Source: Verrucomicrobiota bacterium
GTDB lineage: Bacteria; Verrucomicrobiota; Verrucomicrobiia; Verrucomicrobiales; Akkermansiaceae
Direction of reading: 5' to 3'
Length of the DNA: 64,000 nt
NCBI GenBank assembly: GCA_004293445.1
Contig: RDYP01000013.1
Span: 1-64,000, forward strand
Positions 43,107-52,073 of the stretch are shown here, in pieces. Position 1 is the first letter of the stretch; the number at the start of each line of letters is the position of its first letter. Made by a program: the position numbers and the translations under genes. Under the pieces are notes generated by a model. The model was not told the origin of the DNA, did not search any database, and saw only the letters and a list, made by a program, of their open reading frames with translations.

Positions 43107-44339
43107 ATGGCCTCGATCAATTCGAACTTCCTCAAGCTCAAAGCCGGTTACCTCTTCCCCGAAATCGCCCGACGGGTGAAAGCTTTCTCCGATGCCAATC
43201 CGGACAAGGCCGCCAGAATCATTCGCTGCGGGATCGGCGATGTGACCGAACCCCTGCCCGCCGCCGTCCGCAACGCCATGCACGAGGCGATCGATGAAAT
43301 GGGCGTCCGTGAAAGCTTCAAAGGCTATGGTCCCGAGCAGGGCTACGAGTTCCTCCGCCAAGCCATCGTCGACCACGAATTCGCGGGCCTCGGAATCTCC
43401 GCCGACGAAGTTTTCATCTCCGACGGCTCGAAGTGCGACACCGGCAACATCCTCGACATCTTCGGCAAGGGCAACGTGATCGCCATCACCGATCCGGTTT
43501 ATCCGGTTTACGTCGATACCAATGTCATGGCGGGCAACACCGGCGATGCCGATGAAAAAGGCGCCTACGCCGGTCTCGTCTATCTGCCCTGCAACGCAGA
43601 AAACGGCTTCGTCGCTGACCTGCCGCAGGAACGCGTCGACCTCGTTTACCTCTGCTTCCCCAACAACCCAACCGGAGCCGTGGCCACCCGCGCCCAGCTC
43701 GAAGCCTGGGTGAACTACGCCAAGGAAAACGATACCGTCATTTTCTTCGACGCCGCCTACCAAGCCTTCGTCCAAGACCCCACGGTTCCCAAATCCATCT
43801 TCGAAATCGAGGGCGCCAAGGACGTGGCCATCGAGTTCCGCTCCTTCTCGAAAAACGGCGGCTTTACCGGAGTCCGCTGTGCCTACGTCGTCATTCCGAA
43901 GACCGTCAGTGGCAAGGCCGAAGACGGCACCCGCGTCCCCCTCCACCAGCTCTGGAGCCGCCGCCATAGCACCAAGTTCAACGGTGCCAGCTACCCCGTC
44001 CAAAAAGGTGCGGCCGCCATCTTTTCCGAGCAAGGCCAGGCCGAGGTCAAGGCACTCGTCGAGCACTACATGGGCAATGCCAAGCTCCTCGTCGCCGCCG
44101 CCAAGTCCGCCGGCCTTGCCGTTTTCGGCGGCGAGAACGCACCCTACGTCTGGGTCGGCTGCCCGGCCGGTATGACCTCGTGGGACATGTTCGACAAAAT
44201 GCTCGGCGAAGCCCAAGTCGTCATCACCCCAGGCTCCGGCTTCGGCGCCGCAGGCGAAGGCTGGTTCCGCATCTCCGCCTTCAACTCACGCGCCAACGTC
44301 GAAGAAGTCTGCCGGCGCCTCCACGTCGTTCTGGGCTGA
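43107..44339 (+). CDS. dapL: LL-diaminopimelate aminotransferase
   Basis: 410 residues with the full DapL pattern: [19 protein letters not shown] at the start, [54 protein letters not shown] and the PLP-binding [15 protein letters not shown]. The enzyme makes LL-diaminopimelate from tetrahydrodipicolinate in one step, a short lysine/peptidoglycan route used by plants, Chlamydiae and Verrucomicrobia. It thus supports the phylum assignment. It stands alone, followed by a hairpin. Confidence 0.96.
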   Translation: MASINSNFLKLKAGYLFPEIARRVKAFSDANPDKAARIIRCGIGDVTEPLPAAVRNAMHEAIDEMGVRESFKGYGPEQGYEFLRQAIVDHEFAGLGISADEVFISDGSKCDTGNILDIFGKGNVIAITDPVYPVYVDTNVMAGNTGDADEKGAYAGLVYLPCNAENGFVADLPQERVDLVYLCFPNNPTGAVATRAQLEAWVNYAKENDTVIFFDAAYQAFVQDPTVPKSIFEIEGAKDVAIEFRSFSKNGGFTGVRCAYVVIPKTVSGKAEDGTRVPLHQLWSRRHSTKFNGASYPVQKGAAAIFSEQGQAEVKALVEHYMGNAKLLVAAAKSAGLAVFGGENAPYVWVGCPAGMTSWDMFDKMLGEAQVVITPGSGFGAAGEGWFRISAFNSRANVEEVCRRLHVVLG

Positions 44340-44355
44340 AAAGACCGCTGCTCGA

Positions 44356-44386
44356 CCACGCCGCCGCGTCCATCCCGACGGCGTGG
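44356..44386 (+). terminator. hairpin after dapL
   Basis: 44356-44363 (ccacgccg) pairs with 44379-44386 (cggcgtgg) around a 15-base loop, 17 bases past the dapL stop. No T run, so termination strength is doubtful. Confidence 0.3.
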
Positions 44387-44492
44387 ACAAGCCTCTCACG
44401 ATCGCGCCGTCCACGAACCCCGATCCGGCCTTTTCCTTGACAACAAAAGCCCGCGGGAAAGACTCCTGCCAACTCAACGCAAGGGGGAAACG

Positions 44493-44699
44493 GTGGATAG
44501 CGATTTGTTGCATACAGAAAAAATTCTCGCGGACCGGAAGACCTTCTTCCTCGATCTGAAGCAAAACTCCCGCGGCATGGTGGTGAAAATCACCGAAGAT
44601 GTCGGCGGAAATCGCGACACCATCATGGTGCCCGCGGAAATCCTCGGCGACTTCATCGCCGCGCTGACCGACATTAAGGAAACGGCAGACAGCCACTGA
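44493..44699 (+). CDS. small PUR-alpha-like nucleic-acid-binding protein
   Basis: 68 residues starting with GTG at 44493, supported by the purine-rich aaggggga ribosome-binding sequence just upstream. The whole protein is one PUR repeat: LHTEKILADRKTFFLDLKQNS, then GMVVKITEDVGGNRDTIMVPAEILGDFIAAL. Bacterial single-PUR proteins (Bacteroidetes DUF3276-like, Borrelia BpuR) bind single-stranded DNA or RNA and can regulate translation. A homodimer would make a full PUR fold. Confidence 0.8.
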   Translation: MDSDLLHTEKILADRKTFFLDLKQNSRGMVVKITEDVGGNRDTIMVPAEILGDFIAALTDIKETADSH

Positions 44700-44841
44700 C
44701 CGCGACATCACCCGACGATGTGTTGGGATAGATCCGGTCACACCTTCCTCAAGGCATCGTTCGCCGGGAGGTCCATCAGCAGGGCGGCGAGGCACCGGAA
44801 AACATCCTCCGATTTTTCCCCTCCATTTCGTCCGGAAACCC

Positions 44842-46680
44842 ATGAAAATGGATTTCCTCAACGTATCGACGTTTGATTCGCCCCTTGATGGTCGACCTCC
44901 ATTGAAAACCTCTTTCCCAATTCCCCTCGCAAGCCTCTTCCTGCGGTGCGGGTACCTGCTTGTGTTGGGGACTTGCTGGCTGCAGGCCGCACCAGATGCT
45001 CAGCGGACCTGGCAGCCGGTGACCGATTATTCGATCTCCTTCCCCGGCGACCGGCCAAACGCCGCGCCAAGCATCAATCCCTTCGACAATTTCACCCACC
45101 TCGGCACCGACTTCGGCTGGATGGGACCCGGCCAGGCAAGACTCGACGCCCGCGCCGGAACGATCCGCACCAAGGCCGAAGGCGAATGGACCGGCGCGTG
45201 GCACTCGCTCGCCGGTCTCGCGATCGAAACGCAACGGACTTTCGATCCCACCGATCTGACCGGCCTCGGCGGCCCGGAATCGGCGCGCGCCCCGGCACTC
45301 GCCGTCACGGTGGACGCCCGAGGAAAGGGCGAACTACGCGTCGAACTGGCCGATGCCGGAAAAATGGTCCGATGGTCCCGAACCATGATGCTGAGCCCGG
45401 GCGAACGGACACGGCATCGCTTTGAAATACCGACAAAAGACCTCGGCCTCTTGAAATTCATCAACTGGGTGGCCGAACCCGGCTGCGCGGCGGAAGTATC
45501 ATCGATCGGCTTCGAAGTCGCACGTCCCTCGATGTCCGACGAAGAATGGCTGCTGCGCGTCTCCCTCGGCAAACTCCGCCGCTGCCACGACGCGGAAAGC
45601 GGCCTCACCCGCGACCGCGCCCACCTGCCAGCAGGAGCCTTCGACTCGGTCAGCGCCACCGGCCTCCACGCTCTCGCCAGCGCCGCCGCCGCCGCCGAAG
45701 GCATCCTCGACCGCGAACTCGTCGCCAGCGAAATCCGCCGCAGTACCCGCGCCGTGCTCAGCATGCCCCGAGCCGCCGGCTTCCTCCCCCACTTCACCCG
45801 CCGGAATCCCTCGGGCCTGCCCGAAATCCACCCGGGCACCGAGTTCAGCACCATCGACACCGCCATCGCCCTTCAGAGCCTCATCCTCGCCGCCGGCGTC
45901 CTTGGCTTGCCGGATGTTACCGATGCCGCGACGACGCTCATCTCCGACCTCGACTTCGATCTCGCCTCCGACCCCGCCGGCTGGATCGGCCACGGCTTCG
46001 CCCAAGACGGCACCACCCCGCTGGCAAGCCAATGGCGCGACTGGGGAGGTGAAACCGCCCTCGTTCTGGCCCTCGAAGCCATGGTCCCAAACCGCTCCCC
46101 GCGGGGCAAAATGAAACCCGGCGGCGAAGTCTTCCGCGGCGTCGCCTTCATCGCCGAAATCCAAAGCCTGTTTTACCCGGAATTCGATCGCGAAACACCC
46201 GACGCCATCAGTGGCAACAACTGGCCCACAGCACGCCGCAGCCTGCTCGAAAAACAGCGCCGCTACCCACTCCAACACTGGCCCGAAAGCCCCGCCGCCC
46301 GCTCCGGAATCTTCGGCCTCTCCGGCGGCGAATCCGGCATGCCCGGCGACGGCTACGCGGCCAATGGCACCGAACTCCCCGCCATCCGCTGGCTCCACCC
46401 CCACGCCATGGTCATGGGCCTCGCCCTCAGTGGCCGCACCAGTTTTTCCGAGGGCATCCGCCACCTCTCCCAAAGTGGCCTGCTCTTTCCCCACGGACTG
46501 CCCGAAAACATCGAAATCGGCCTCAAACTGCACAACCCCATGCAGGGCTCCCTCAACGCCGGTTTCGAATCTCTCGCCGCCTACCACGGTTGGCGCCGCG
46601 GCACCGCCGACCACATCGACGATGCCTGCCGCCGCGAACCGCTGATGAGGGCCGGCATCCGACGCTTCTGGGCCGATTGA
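44842..46680 (+). CDS. secreted glucoamylase-like (alpha/alpha) barrel protein
   Basis: 612 residues as written; the hydrophobic signal (LASLFLRCGYLLVLGTCWLQA) sits at about residues 29-50, so the real start may be a later non-ATG codon. A beta domain (about 55-230) is followed by a helical region with glucoamylase/GH144-like features: FSTIDTAIALQSLILAAGV, WGGETALVLALEAM and FGLSGGESGMPGDGYAANGTELPAIRWLHPHAM. The last parallels the LTAsdGP-GY motif of PF10091. GH144 members include beta-1,2-glucanases. No single catalytic residue can be fixed, so substrate is open. Confidence 0.6.
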   Translation: MKMDFLNVSTFDSPLDGRPPLKTSFPIPLASLFLRCGYLLVLGTCWLQAAPDAQRTWQPVTDYSISFPGDRPNAAPSINPFDNFTHLGTDFGWMGPGQARLDARAGTIRTKAEGEWTGAWHSLAGLAIETQRTFDPTDLTGLGGPESARAPALAVTVDARGKGELRVELADAGKMVRWSRTMMLSPGERTRHRFEIPTKDLGLLKFINWVAEPGCAAEVSSIGFEVARPSMSDEEWLLRVSLGKLRRCHDAESGLTRDRAHLPAGAFDSVSATGLHALASAAAAAEGILDRELVASEIRRSTRAVLSMPRAAGFLPHFTRRNPSGLPEIHPGTEFSTIDTAIALQSLILAAGVLGLPDVTDAATTLISDLDFDLASDPAGWIGHGFAQDGTTPLASQWRDWGGETALVLALEAMVPNRSPRGKMKPGGEVFRGVAFIAEIQSLFYPEFDRETPDAISGNNWPTARRSLLEKQRRYPLQHWPESPAARSGIFGLSGGESGMPGDGYAANGTELPAIRWLHPHAMVMGLALSGRTSFSEGIRHLSQSGLLFPHGLPENIEIGLKLHNPMQGSLNAGFESLAAYHGWRRGTADHIDDACRREPLMRAGIRRFWAD

Positions 46681-46764
46681 AACGCGGCCCAAGCCAGCTG
46701 CCGCCCCGTTTTTCTTCATTGCCGCAAGCCCATCCCCGGCTTCAACTTGCGCTAAGCCCAAGCC

Positions 46765-49320
46765 ATGGAGGAACGTTACGAAATTCGCGGAAAACTCGGC
46801 CAAGGCGGGCTTGGAGCCGTCTATCGCGCTTGGGATCACGCGCTGAAACGCGAGGTTGCCGTCAAACGCATCCTCACCCACGAAGACGAGACCCAGCGGG
46901 AAGAAGCAACCCGCCAAATGGAGAAGGAGACCGGAGCCCTGGCCGCCCTCCAACACCCCAACATCGTCACCATCTTCGACGTCGGCTCCGACGAAGACGG
47001 CCCCTTCGTGGTGATGGAACTCCTCAGCGGGCAAACCCTCGACGAAATCGTCGAAAAAGCCCCGCTGACTTGGACCGACTTCCGCGAGCTCGTTCTCCAA
47101 ATCCAGGAAGCCCTCATCGCCGCCCAAGACCTCGGACTCATTCACCGCGATCTCAAGCCCTCCAACGTCATGCTCAACTGGCTGCCGTCGGGACGCTTCC
47201 AGGCCAAAGTTGTCGACTTCGGCCTCGCGAAATTCGGCGGCGCTCCCTCGCCCGAAGACCTCGACCAAGCCGATGCCATCTTCGGTTCCATCTTCTACAT
47301 GGCGCCGGAACTTTTCGAGCGCGCGCCCATCGATACCCGCCTCGACATGTACGCCATCGGCTGCGTGTACTACTTCACCCTGACGGGAAAAAATCCATTC
47401 GAAGGCGAAACCGGCCCACAGGTCATGGCCGCCCACCTCGAACACCAGGTCATCCCGCTCTCACAGCTCCGGCCCGACATCCCAGCCTGGGCCTGCGACT
47501 GGGTCATGTGGCACATCAACCGAAAGCCCGACGAACGTCCCGCCAACGCCCGCGAGACCCTCAAGAATTTCATTCAACTCGACATCCCCCACACCCAACC
47601 CATGAGCACCGGAGAACCACAGCCCGAAGCCCCGAAGCGCCCACGCCTCATCATCCCCGGTGCCGCGCCCGCACCCGCGCCCGGCGCAGCCCCCGATCCA
47701 GCGCCGCCACAAGCCACTCCGCAACCCCTCGCCCCACCCGTAGGCGCACCGCCGAGCCTCCACGCCAGCAGCACACAAAACACTCCCGACAGCGAGGATC
47801 AAGCCGCCCCTGCCCTTCCCCCGCAAGCCACCCTCGTTACTCCAGCCGCTCAAGTAACTCCGGTCGCTCAAGCGACCCTCGTCACGCCCACCCAAGCTCA
47901 CAGCCCACGGCCCACCCTCGTCACTCCGGTCGCCCAAGCTACAGCACCCGTCACTCCGACCACCGCCAGCATCTCGCCCAGCCCGGCACCGCAAGCTGCG
48001 GCGACGCCCAGCACCCCGGCCGCCACCCCACAATTCCGCCTCGGCCCGGCAGCCGCGCCCAAAAGCACCGCACCCCCTGCCGCCAAACCCAGCGCCGCCA
48101 AACCCAGCGCCGCCACCCAGCCCGCGACCCCGCTAGCTCCCGCCAGTAGCAAAACCTTCGCCACACCCGCAAAAACCCAAGGCCTCGGCAACGGCGCCAA
48201 GGTCGCCATCGCCGCCGTCCTCGGCATTCTCGTCCTCGTCGTCGGCGCCCTCACCCTTTCCAAAATCAACTCTGGCAAAGCCGCCAAGGAATTCAACGCC
48301 CTGGTCAAGCTCGCCGCCGATCCCACCACCACCGAACTGCCGGTCGATCGCCAAAAATTGGAAAACCTCCTGTCCTCCGTGGTAACCCCGGGGTCCAATT
48401 CCGCCCGCGAAACCGTCTACCGCGCGCTCTTCCTCTCCCAGTCAACCGATGGCACCGATATCGACGACCTGATTGTCGAGGCCGCCATCAAGCCGGAAAC
48501 CAACACCTCGATCCGCCAAGCACTGCTCGCCCGCGTCGTCGGCCAGCGTAAAAACGCGGCCATCGTCCCCAAACTGATCGCCTTCGCCCGAAACACCGAA
48601 GATGCCCAAGGTGCCAAGGCCGCGCTCGAAGCGGCCAACACCCTCGGCGGTGACGAAGAATTTCCCCTGCTGCTCGACCTGATCCAATTCACCGGCAGCA
48701 CCCCCGTCCGCCAAGCCGCCGAAGCCTCCGCGGGGAAGGTCATCAGCAAATCCACTCAACGTGAGGAATTCGCCACCATCCTCGCCAGCGCCCACGCCAC
48801 CGCCACCAACGAGGACACCCGCCACGCCCTGCTCCGCCTGCTCGGCCGCACTGGAGGCAAGAAAGCCTCCGAAATCATCGAAAGCGCCCTCAAGGACGGC
48901 AGCGACCTCGATCGCCAGACCGCCGTCAAGGCCCTCGGACAGTGGCCGGATGACTCCATGTTCGAAACCCTCACCGATTTCATCGCGACCACCGACAACG
49001 AAAACCTGCGCACCCGCGCCTTCGACAGCGCCCTCGATTTCCTGCGCGAGCCGTCCCGCAAACGCGACGAAACCAGCCACCAAGCCCTCTGGGAAAACCT
49101 CGCCGACAAGTCAAAGACCAGCACCGAACAGCTCGCCGTCATCCGCGTCCTCGCTTCCAAGGAACCCACCGAATGGGCCATCGCTCTGGTCCAAAATTTC
49201 TTCGACAAGTCGGACAGCGATGACGTCCAGGACCTCGCCGACAAAGCGCTGACCCGCATGCGAGATCGCGCCAAAGCCCGCGGCACCAAGAGCGGCGGCG
49301 ACGCGCCCGACGCGGAATAA
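46765..49320 (+). CDS. membrane-anchored Ser/Thr protein kinase with HEAT-like repeats
   Basis: 851 residues. The kinase domain (about 5-270) has the glycine loop GKLGQGGLGAVY, catalytic Lys34 (VAVKRI), HRDLKPSN, DFGLAKFGG (DFG) and APELFE. A roughly 190-residue low-complexity linker rich in Pro, Ala and Thr (with repeated TLVTP and AQATP units) leads to one membrane helix (VAIAAVLGILVLVVGALTL, about 477-495). The C-terminal part (about 520-835) has helical repeats of HEAT/PBS type (ALLRLLGRTGGKKASEIIESALKDG, QTAVKALGQWPDDSM) facing the periplasm. Receptor-like Hanks kinase; ligand unknown. Confidence 0.9.
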   Translation: MEERYEIRGKLGQGGLGAVYRAWDHALKREVAVKRILTHEDETQREEATRQMEKETGALAALQHPNIVTIFDVGSDEDGPFVVMELLSGQTLDEIVEKAPLTWTDFRELVLQIQEALIAAQDLGLIHRDLKPSNVMLNWLPSGRFQAKVVDFGLAKFGGAPSPEDLDQADAIFGSIFYMAPELFERAPIDTRLDMYAIGCVYYFTLTGKNPFEGETGPQVMAAHLEHQVIPLSQLRPDIPAWACDWVMWHINRKPDERPANARETLKNFIQLDIPHTQPMSTGEPQPEAPKRPRLIIPGAAPAPAPGAAPDPAPPQATPQPLAPPVGAPPSLHASSTQNTPDSEDQAAPALPPQATLVTPAAQVTPVAQATLVTPTQAHSPRPTLVTPVAQATAPVTPTTASISPSPAPQAAATPSTPAATPQFRLGPAAAPKSTAPPAAKPSAAKPSAATQPATPLAPASSKTFATPAKTQGLGNGAKVAIAAVLGILVLVVGALTLSKINSGKAAKEFNALVKLAADPTTTELPVDRQKLENLLSSVVTPGSNSARETVYRALFLSQSTDGTDIDDLIVEAAIKPETNTSIRQALLARVVGQRKNAAIVPKLIAFARNTEDAQGAKAALEAANTLGGDEEFPLLLDLIQFTGSTPVRQAAEASAGKVISKSTQREEFATILASAHATATNEDTRHALLRLLGRTGGKKASEIIESALKDGSDLDRQTAVKALGQWPDDSMFETLTDFIATTDNENLRTRAFDSALDFLREPSRKRDETSHQALWENLADKSKTSTEQLAVIRVLASKEPTEWAIALVQNFFDKSDSDDVQDLADKALTRMRDRAKARGTKSGGDAPDAE

Positions 49321-49338
49321 ACCCGCCGTCCCCAAATC

Positions 49339-49372
49339 GCCCCGGTAGTCCGCACGGCCACCGGGGCTTTTT
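49339..49372 (+). terminator. rho-independent terminator of the kinase gene
   Basis: Perfect 8-bp stem gccccggt (49339-49346) / accggggc (49360-49367) with a 13-base loop, directly followed by TTTTT. It lies 18 bases after the kinase stop codon and separates it from serS. Confidence 0.88.
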
Positions 49373-49434
49373 CTTGCCCGAATGCAACGTTCGGGATTGG
49401 ACGTTCCCGCTCCAATAGGCATTTTCGCCCCGCC

Positions 49435-50718
49435 ATGCTCGATATCCGCGAGATCCGCGAAAATCCCGATGCCGTCCGCGAACGCCTCAAGCTGCGCGGC
49501 GGGAACCACTGGACCCTGATCGATCAAGTTCTCGCTTGCGACGAATCCCGCCGCCGCGCGGAAACCGACAAGCAGCTCCTCCAGTCGGAACGCAAGACCA
49601 CCTCCAAGCAAATCGGCATGCTGAAAGGCAAAGGCGAAGACACCTCCGCCATCGAAGCCGAAGTCCGCGCGATCAATGAAAAAATCGACGCCCTCGATGC
49701 CGCCGCCGATGCCGCCGGCCTGCAGCAGAACGCACTGCTGATGGAAATCCCCAACCTCCCCCATCCCGCCTGCCCGATCGGTAGCGACGAGACCGCCAAC
49801 CCGGTCGTCCGCACCTGGGGGACCCAAGCGCCGCTCGACGGACCCAAAGACCATCTCGTCCTCGCCGAAACCCTCAGCATCATCTCTCTCGAAGACGCCA
49901 CCCGCATCGCCGGCTCCGGCTTCGCGGTTTACCGCGGCCAAGGCGCTCGCCTCGAACGCGCCCTGATCTCCTTCCTCCTCGATCTTCAATCAGGCGAAAA
50001 CGGTTACGAAGAAGTCAACGTCCCCCACGTCGTGCTCCGCGAATGCATGGAAGGCACCGGCCAACTTCCGAAATTCGAGGACGATATGTACGGCACCGAT
50101 GCCGCCGACGATGGCCGCAATCAGCTCTTCCTCGCGCCAACCGCGGAAGTGCCGGTGACCAATCTCTATCGCGACACCCTCCTGTCCGAAAGCGATCTGC
50201 CCAAGAAACTCGTCGCCTGCACCCCCTGCTTCCGCCGCGAAGCAGGCAGCGCAGGCCGTGACAACCGCGGCATCATCCGCATGCACCAATTCGACAAGGT
50301 CGAGCTCGTGCAAATCGTCCACCCCGACCAGGGCCTCGCCACCTTGGAAGCCCTCACCAGCCACGCGGAATCCGCACTCCAAAAGCTCGGCCTCCACTAC
50401 CGGACCATCGAACTCTGCACCGGCGACATCGGAGCGAACTCCGCGAAAACCTACGACATCGAAGTCTGGGCACCCGGCCAGGGGAAATACCTCGAAGTCT
50501 CGAGCTGCTCATGGTTCGGCGACTTCCAGGCGCGGCGGATGAAACTCCGCTTCAAAGACGCCGAAGGAAAAAACCGCTTCTGCCACACCTTGAACGGCTC
50601 CGGTACCGCCCTTCCCCGACTCTACGTGGCCCTGCTGGAACAGTACCAACAGCCCGACGGCTCGATCCGGATCCCCGAGGCCCTCCAGCCCTACTTCGGC
50701 GCGGCGGAAATTCGCTGA
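49435..50718 (+). CDS. serS: serine--tRNA ligase
   Basis: 427 residues, normal length. The N-terminal coiled-coil tRNA-binding arm (about 25-105), then class II motif 2 (TPCFRREAGSAGRDNRGIIRMHQFDKVE) and motif 3 (LNGSGTALPRLYVALLEQYQQPDGSIRIP). VEVWAPGQ-type core (IEVWAPGQGKYLEVSSCSWFGDFQARRM) confirms bacterial SerRS. Charges tRNA-Ser and, for selenocysteine users, tRNA-Sec. Own transcription unit behind the terminator at 49339. Confidence 0.97.
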   Translation: MLDIREIRENPDAVRERLKLRGGNHWTLIDQVLACDESRRRAETDKQLLQSERKTTSKQIGMLKGKGEDTSAIEAEVRAINEKIDALDAAADAAGLQQNALLMEIPNLPHPACPIGSDETANPVVRTWGTQAPLDGPKDHLVLAETLSIISLEDATRIAGSGFAVYRGQGARLERALISFLLDLQSGENGYEEVNVPHVVLRECMEGTGQLPKFEDDMYGTDAADDGRNQLFLAPTAEVPVTNLYRDTLLSESDLPKKLVACTPCFRREAGSAGRDNRGIIRMHQFDKVELVQIVHPDQGLATLEALTSHAESALQKLGLHYRTIELCTGDIGANSAKTYDIEVWAPGQGKYLEVSSCSWFGDFQARRMKLRFKDAEGKNRFCHTLNGSGTALPRLYVALLEQYQQPDGSIRIPEALQPYFGAAEIR

Positions 50719-50989
50719 ATCAGGTCCGATAGGCTCCCGAATCTGGGCGAGTCGACCGCGAAAACATCCGCCGTACAAGAGTCGGCCGCCGGGGTCCCAC
50801 CCCCGACGGCCTGAATCATTTCCTGCCCACACCCATGGACTTGGAAGCTGATCTTGTGCTGTGTACCCTTACTTGAAGATTCGCGACGAACGCGGTCTTC
50901 AAAGGAGTAGACCTTTCCACGATCCGGATGTTCAAAGTCCGCGAAAGATTTTTCAAAAAACCTGAAATCCTTGGGATCAGGCGGCCGAA
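50719..50989. other. gap after serS with a doubtful minus-strand reading frame
   Basis: This stretch holds a GC-rich imperfect hairpin at about 50784-50811 and an open frame on the minus strand (50691-51038, 115 codons). That frame overlaps the 3' end of serS and the end of the next minus gene. Its translation (KDFRFFEKSFADFEHPDRGKV) matches nothing I know. No RNA gene is recognised. Confidence 0.3.
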
Positions 50990-51226
50990 TCAGACGAAAA
51001 ACGCGAAGTAAATTCCCAAGGCCACACCGCCCAACCACACCGCAAAGACGTGGGTGATGCCGAAAGACCGTTCACCGGGAGTTTCCGACGGGTGCTGACG
51101 ATCCGGGCCAAAAAAGTGCTGGAATCGCGCCATGAGATACAACCCCGCAATCGTCCACGGGATCAGGCCGAGGCCGATGAGAATCTTGAAAAAGAGCATG
51201 CTCGCAAAAAATCTGGCGGAAGCCAT
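50990..51226 (-). CDS. small two-helix membrane protein
   Basis: 78 residues from the ATG at 51226. Two hydrophobic segments (MLFFKILIGLGLIPWTIAGLYLM and THVFAVWLGGVALGIYFAFFV) flank a polar loop (ARFQHFFGPDRQHPSETPGERSF). No family known. It lies 21 bases downstream of the next minus-strand gene and is probably co-transcribed with it. Confidence 0.6.
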   Translation of the reverse strand: MASARFFASMLFFKILIGLGLIPWTIAGLYLMARFQHFFGPDRQHPSETPGERSFGITHVFAVWLGGVALGIYFAFFV

Positions 51227-51247
51227 CGGCGGCAACCGCTCGGATGA

Positions 51248-51712
51248 CTAACCCTCGCTCGGCGGAAAAATCACCGCGACGCGATCGATGCCGTTCTTTG
51301 AAAACTCCTCCCAGTATCGCTTCTCCAGATCCTGAGTCTGAGCGCGGCGCTGTTCCTCACTCAGCTTTTCCCACGCCTTCAGACCGATCACCCTCGCCAA
51401 ATCGCGGTCGGAGAGGCGGATCACTAGCTCTTCCCAAAACGCCTCATTACGGAATTCATCGTAGCATTGCTGATAAAAGGATCCGTCCTGATACTCCTGA
51501 CTGAGGTGGTGGCGCTGCTTCTCCTCGTCAAAGTCGACATGCTCGCCCAGTCCCGCATGTTTCGCTTTCTCCAGCACCTTGTCCTCGAGCGCCTCATAGG
51601 CGGCGAGGCTTTCCTCGGCCCCCGGGCGCTCGTTCCATGACGCGACTTCGGCGGCCAAGCTGACCATCTCGACGAGCGTCCCGAGTTCCTCTTCCGTGAA
51701 GCGCAAATGCAT
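51248..51712 (-). CDS. acidic all-helical cytosolic protein of unknown function
   Basis: 154 residues from the ATG at 51712 (MHLRFTEEELGTLVEMVSLAAEVASWN); the longer frame to 51859 runs toward the tRNA region and has an unlikely composition. It is rich in Glu, Arg and aromatic residues (YQQCYDEFRNEAFWEELVIRLSDRDLARVIG) and has no signal or membrane helix. It resembles a conserved uncharacterised family from Verrucomicrobia, by impression only. Confidence 0.65.
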   Translation of the reverse strand: MHLRFTEEELGTLVEMVSLAAEVASWNERPGAEESLAAYEALEDKVLEKAKHAGLGEHVDFDEEKQRHHLSQEYQDGSFYQQCYDEFRNEAFWEELVIRLSDRDLARVIGLKAWEKLSEEQRRAQTQDLEKRYWEEFSKNGIDRVAVIFPPSEG

Positions 51713-51915
51713 GTTGGGACCGGGAGGAAACCACCCCAGCCGCTTGCCCGCAAGCCCCACCGCAAGCGCAGCCCGGTTTTGGGGATTAGGAGAACGCACC
51801 ACGATCCACGCCGATCTGAAGCATCGCCCTCCCCTCCATGAGACCACACGCAACAGCACTCAACGCTTGCACCGTAGACCCAGAAGCGCTCAGGATCGGC
51901 GCGTCCGCAGCATAC

Positions 51916-51987
51916 GCACGAGTAGCTCAGCGGTAGAGCGGCCCGCTTACACCGGGTTGGTCGGCGGTTCGATCCCGTCCTCGTGTA
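51916..51987 (+). tRNA. tRNA-Val(TAC)
   Basis: Cloverleaf: acceptor GCACGAG with CTCGTGT (first pair G1-U72), D-arm GCTC-AGCGGTA-GAGC, anticodon arm GCCCG-CTTACAC-CGGGT with anticodon TAC, T-arm GGCGG-TTCGATC-CCGTC, discriminator A. CCA is not encoded. The 3' end and trailer read GTATTTCC, the same octamer as in tRNA-Gly(CCC). Confidence 0.93.
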
Positions 51988-52073
51988 TTTCCTCCGCATT
52001 GCTTCGACGACGGAGTGTTACCCATCGCGCGATTGGGGATTGGAAGATCGGCGATCAATGGTTTGCTCACCGA

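Noticed and set aside
50691-51038. 115-codon minus-strand reading frame after serS
   Set aside because: It overlaps both neighbours, shows no family resemblance and has no clear ribosome-binding site; kept only as a note on the gap.
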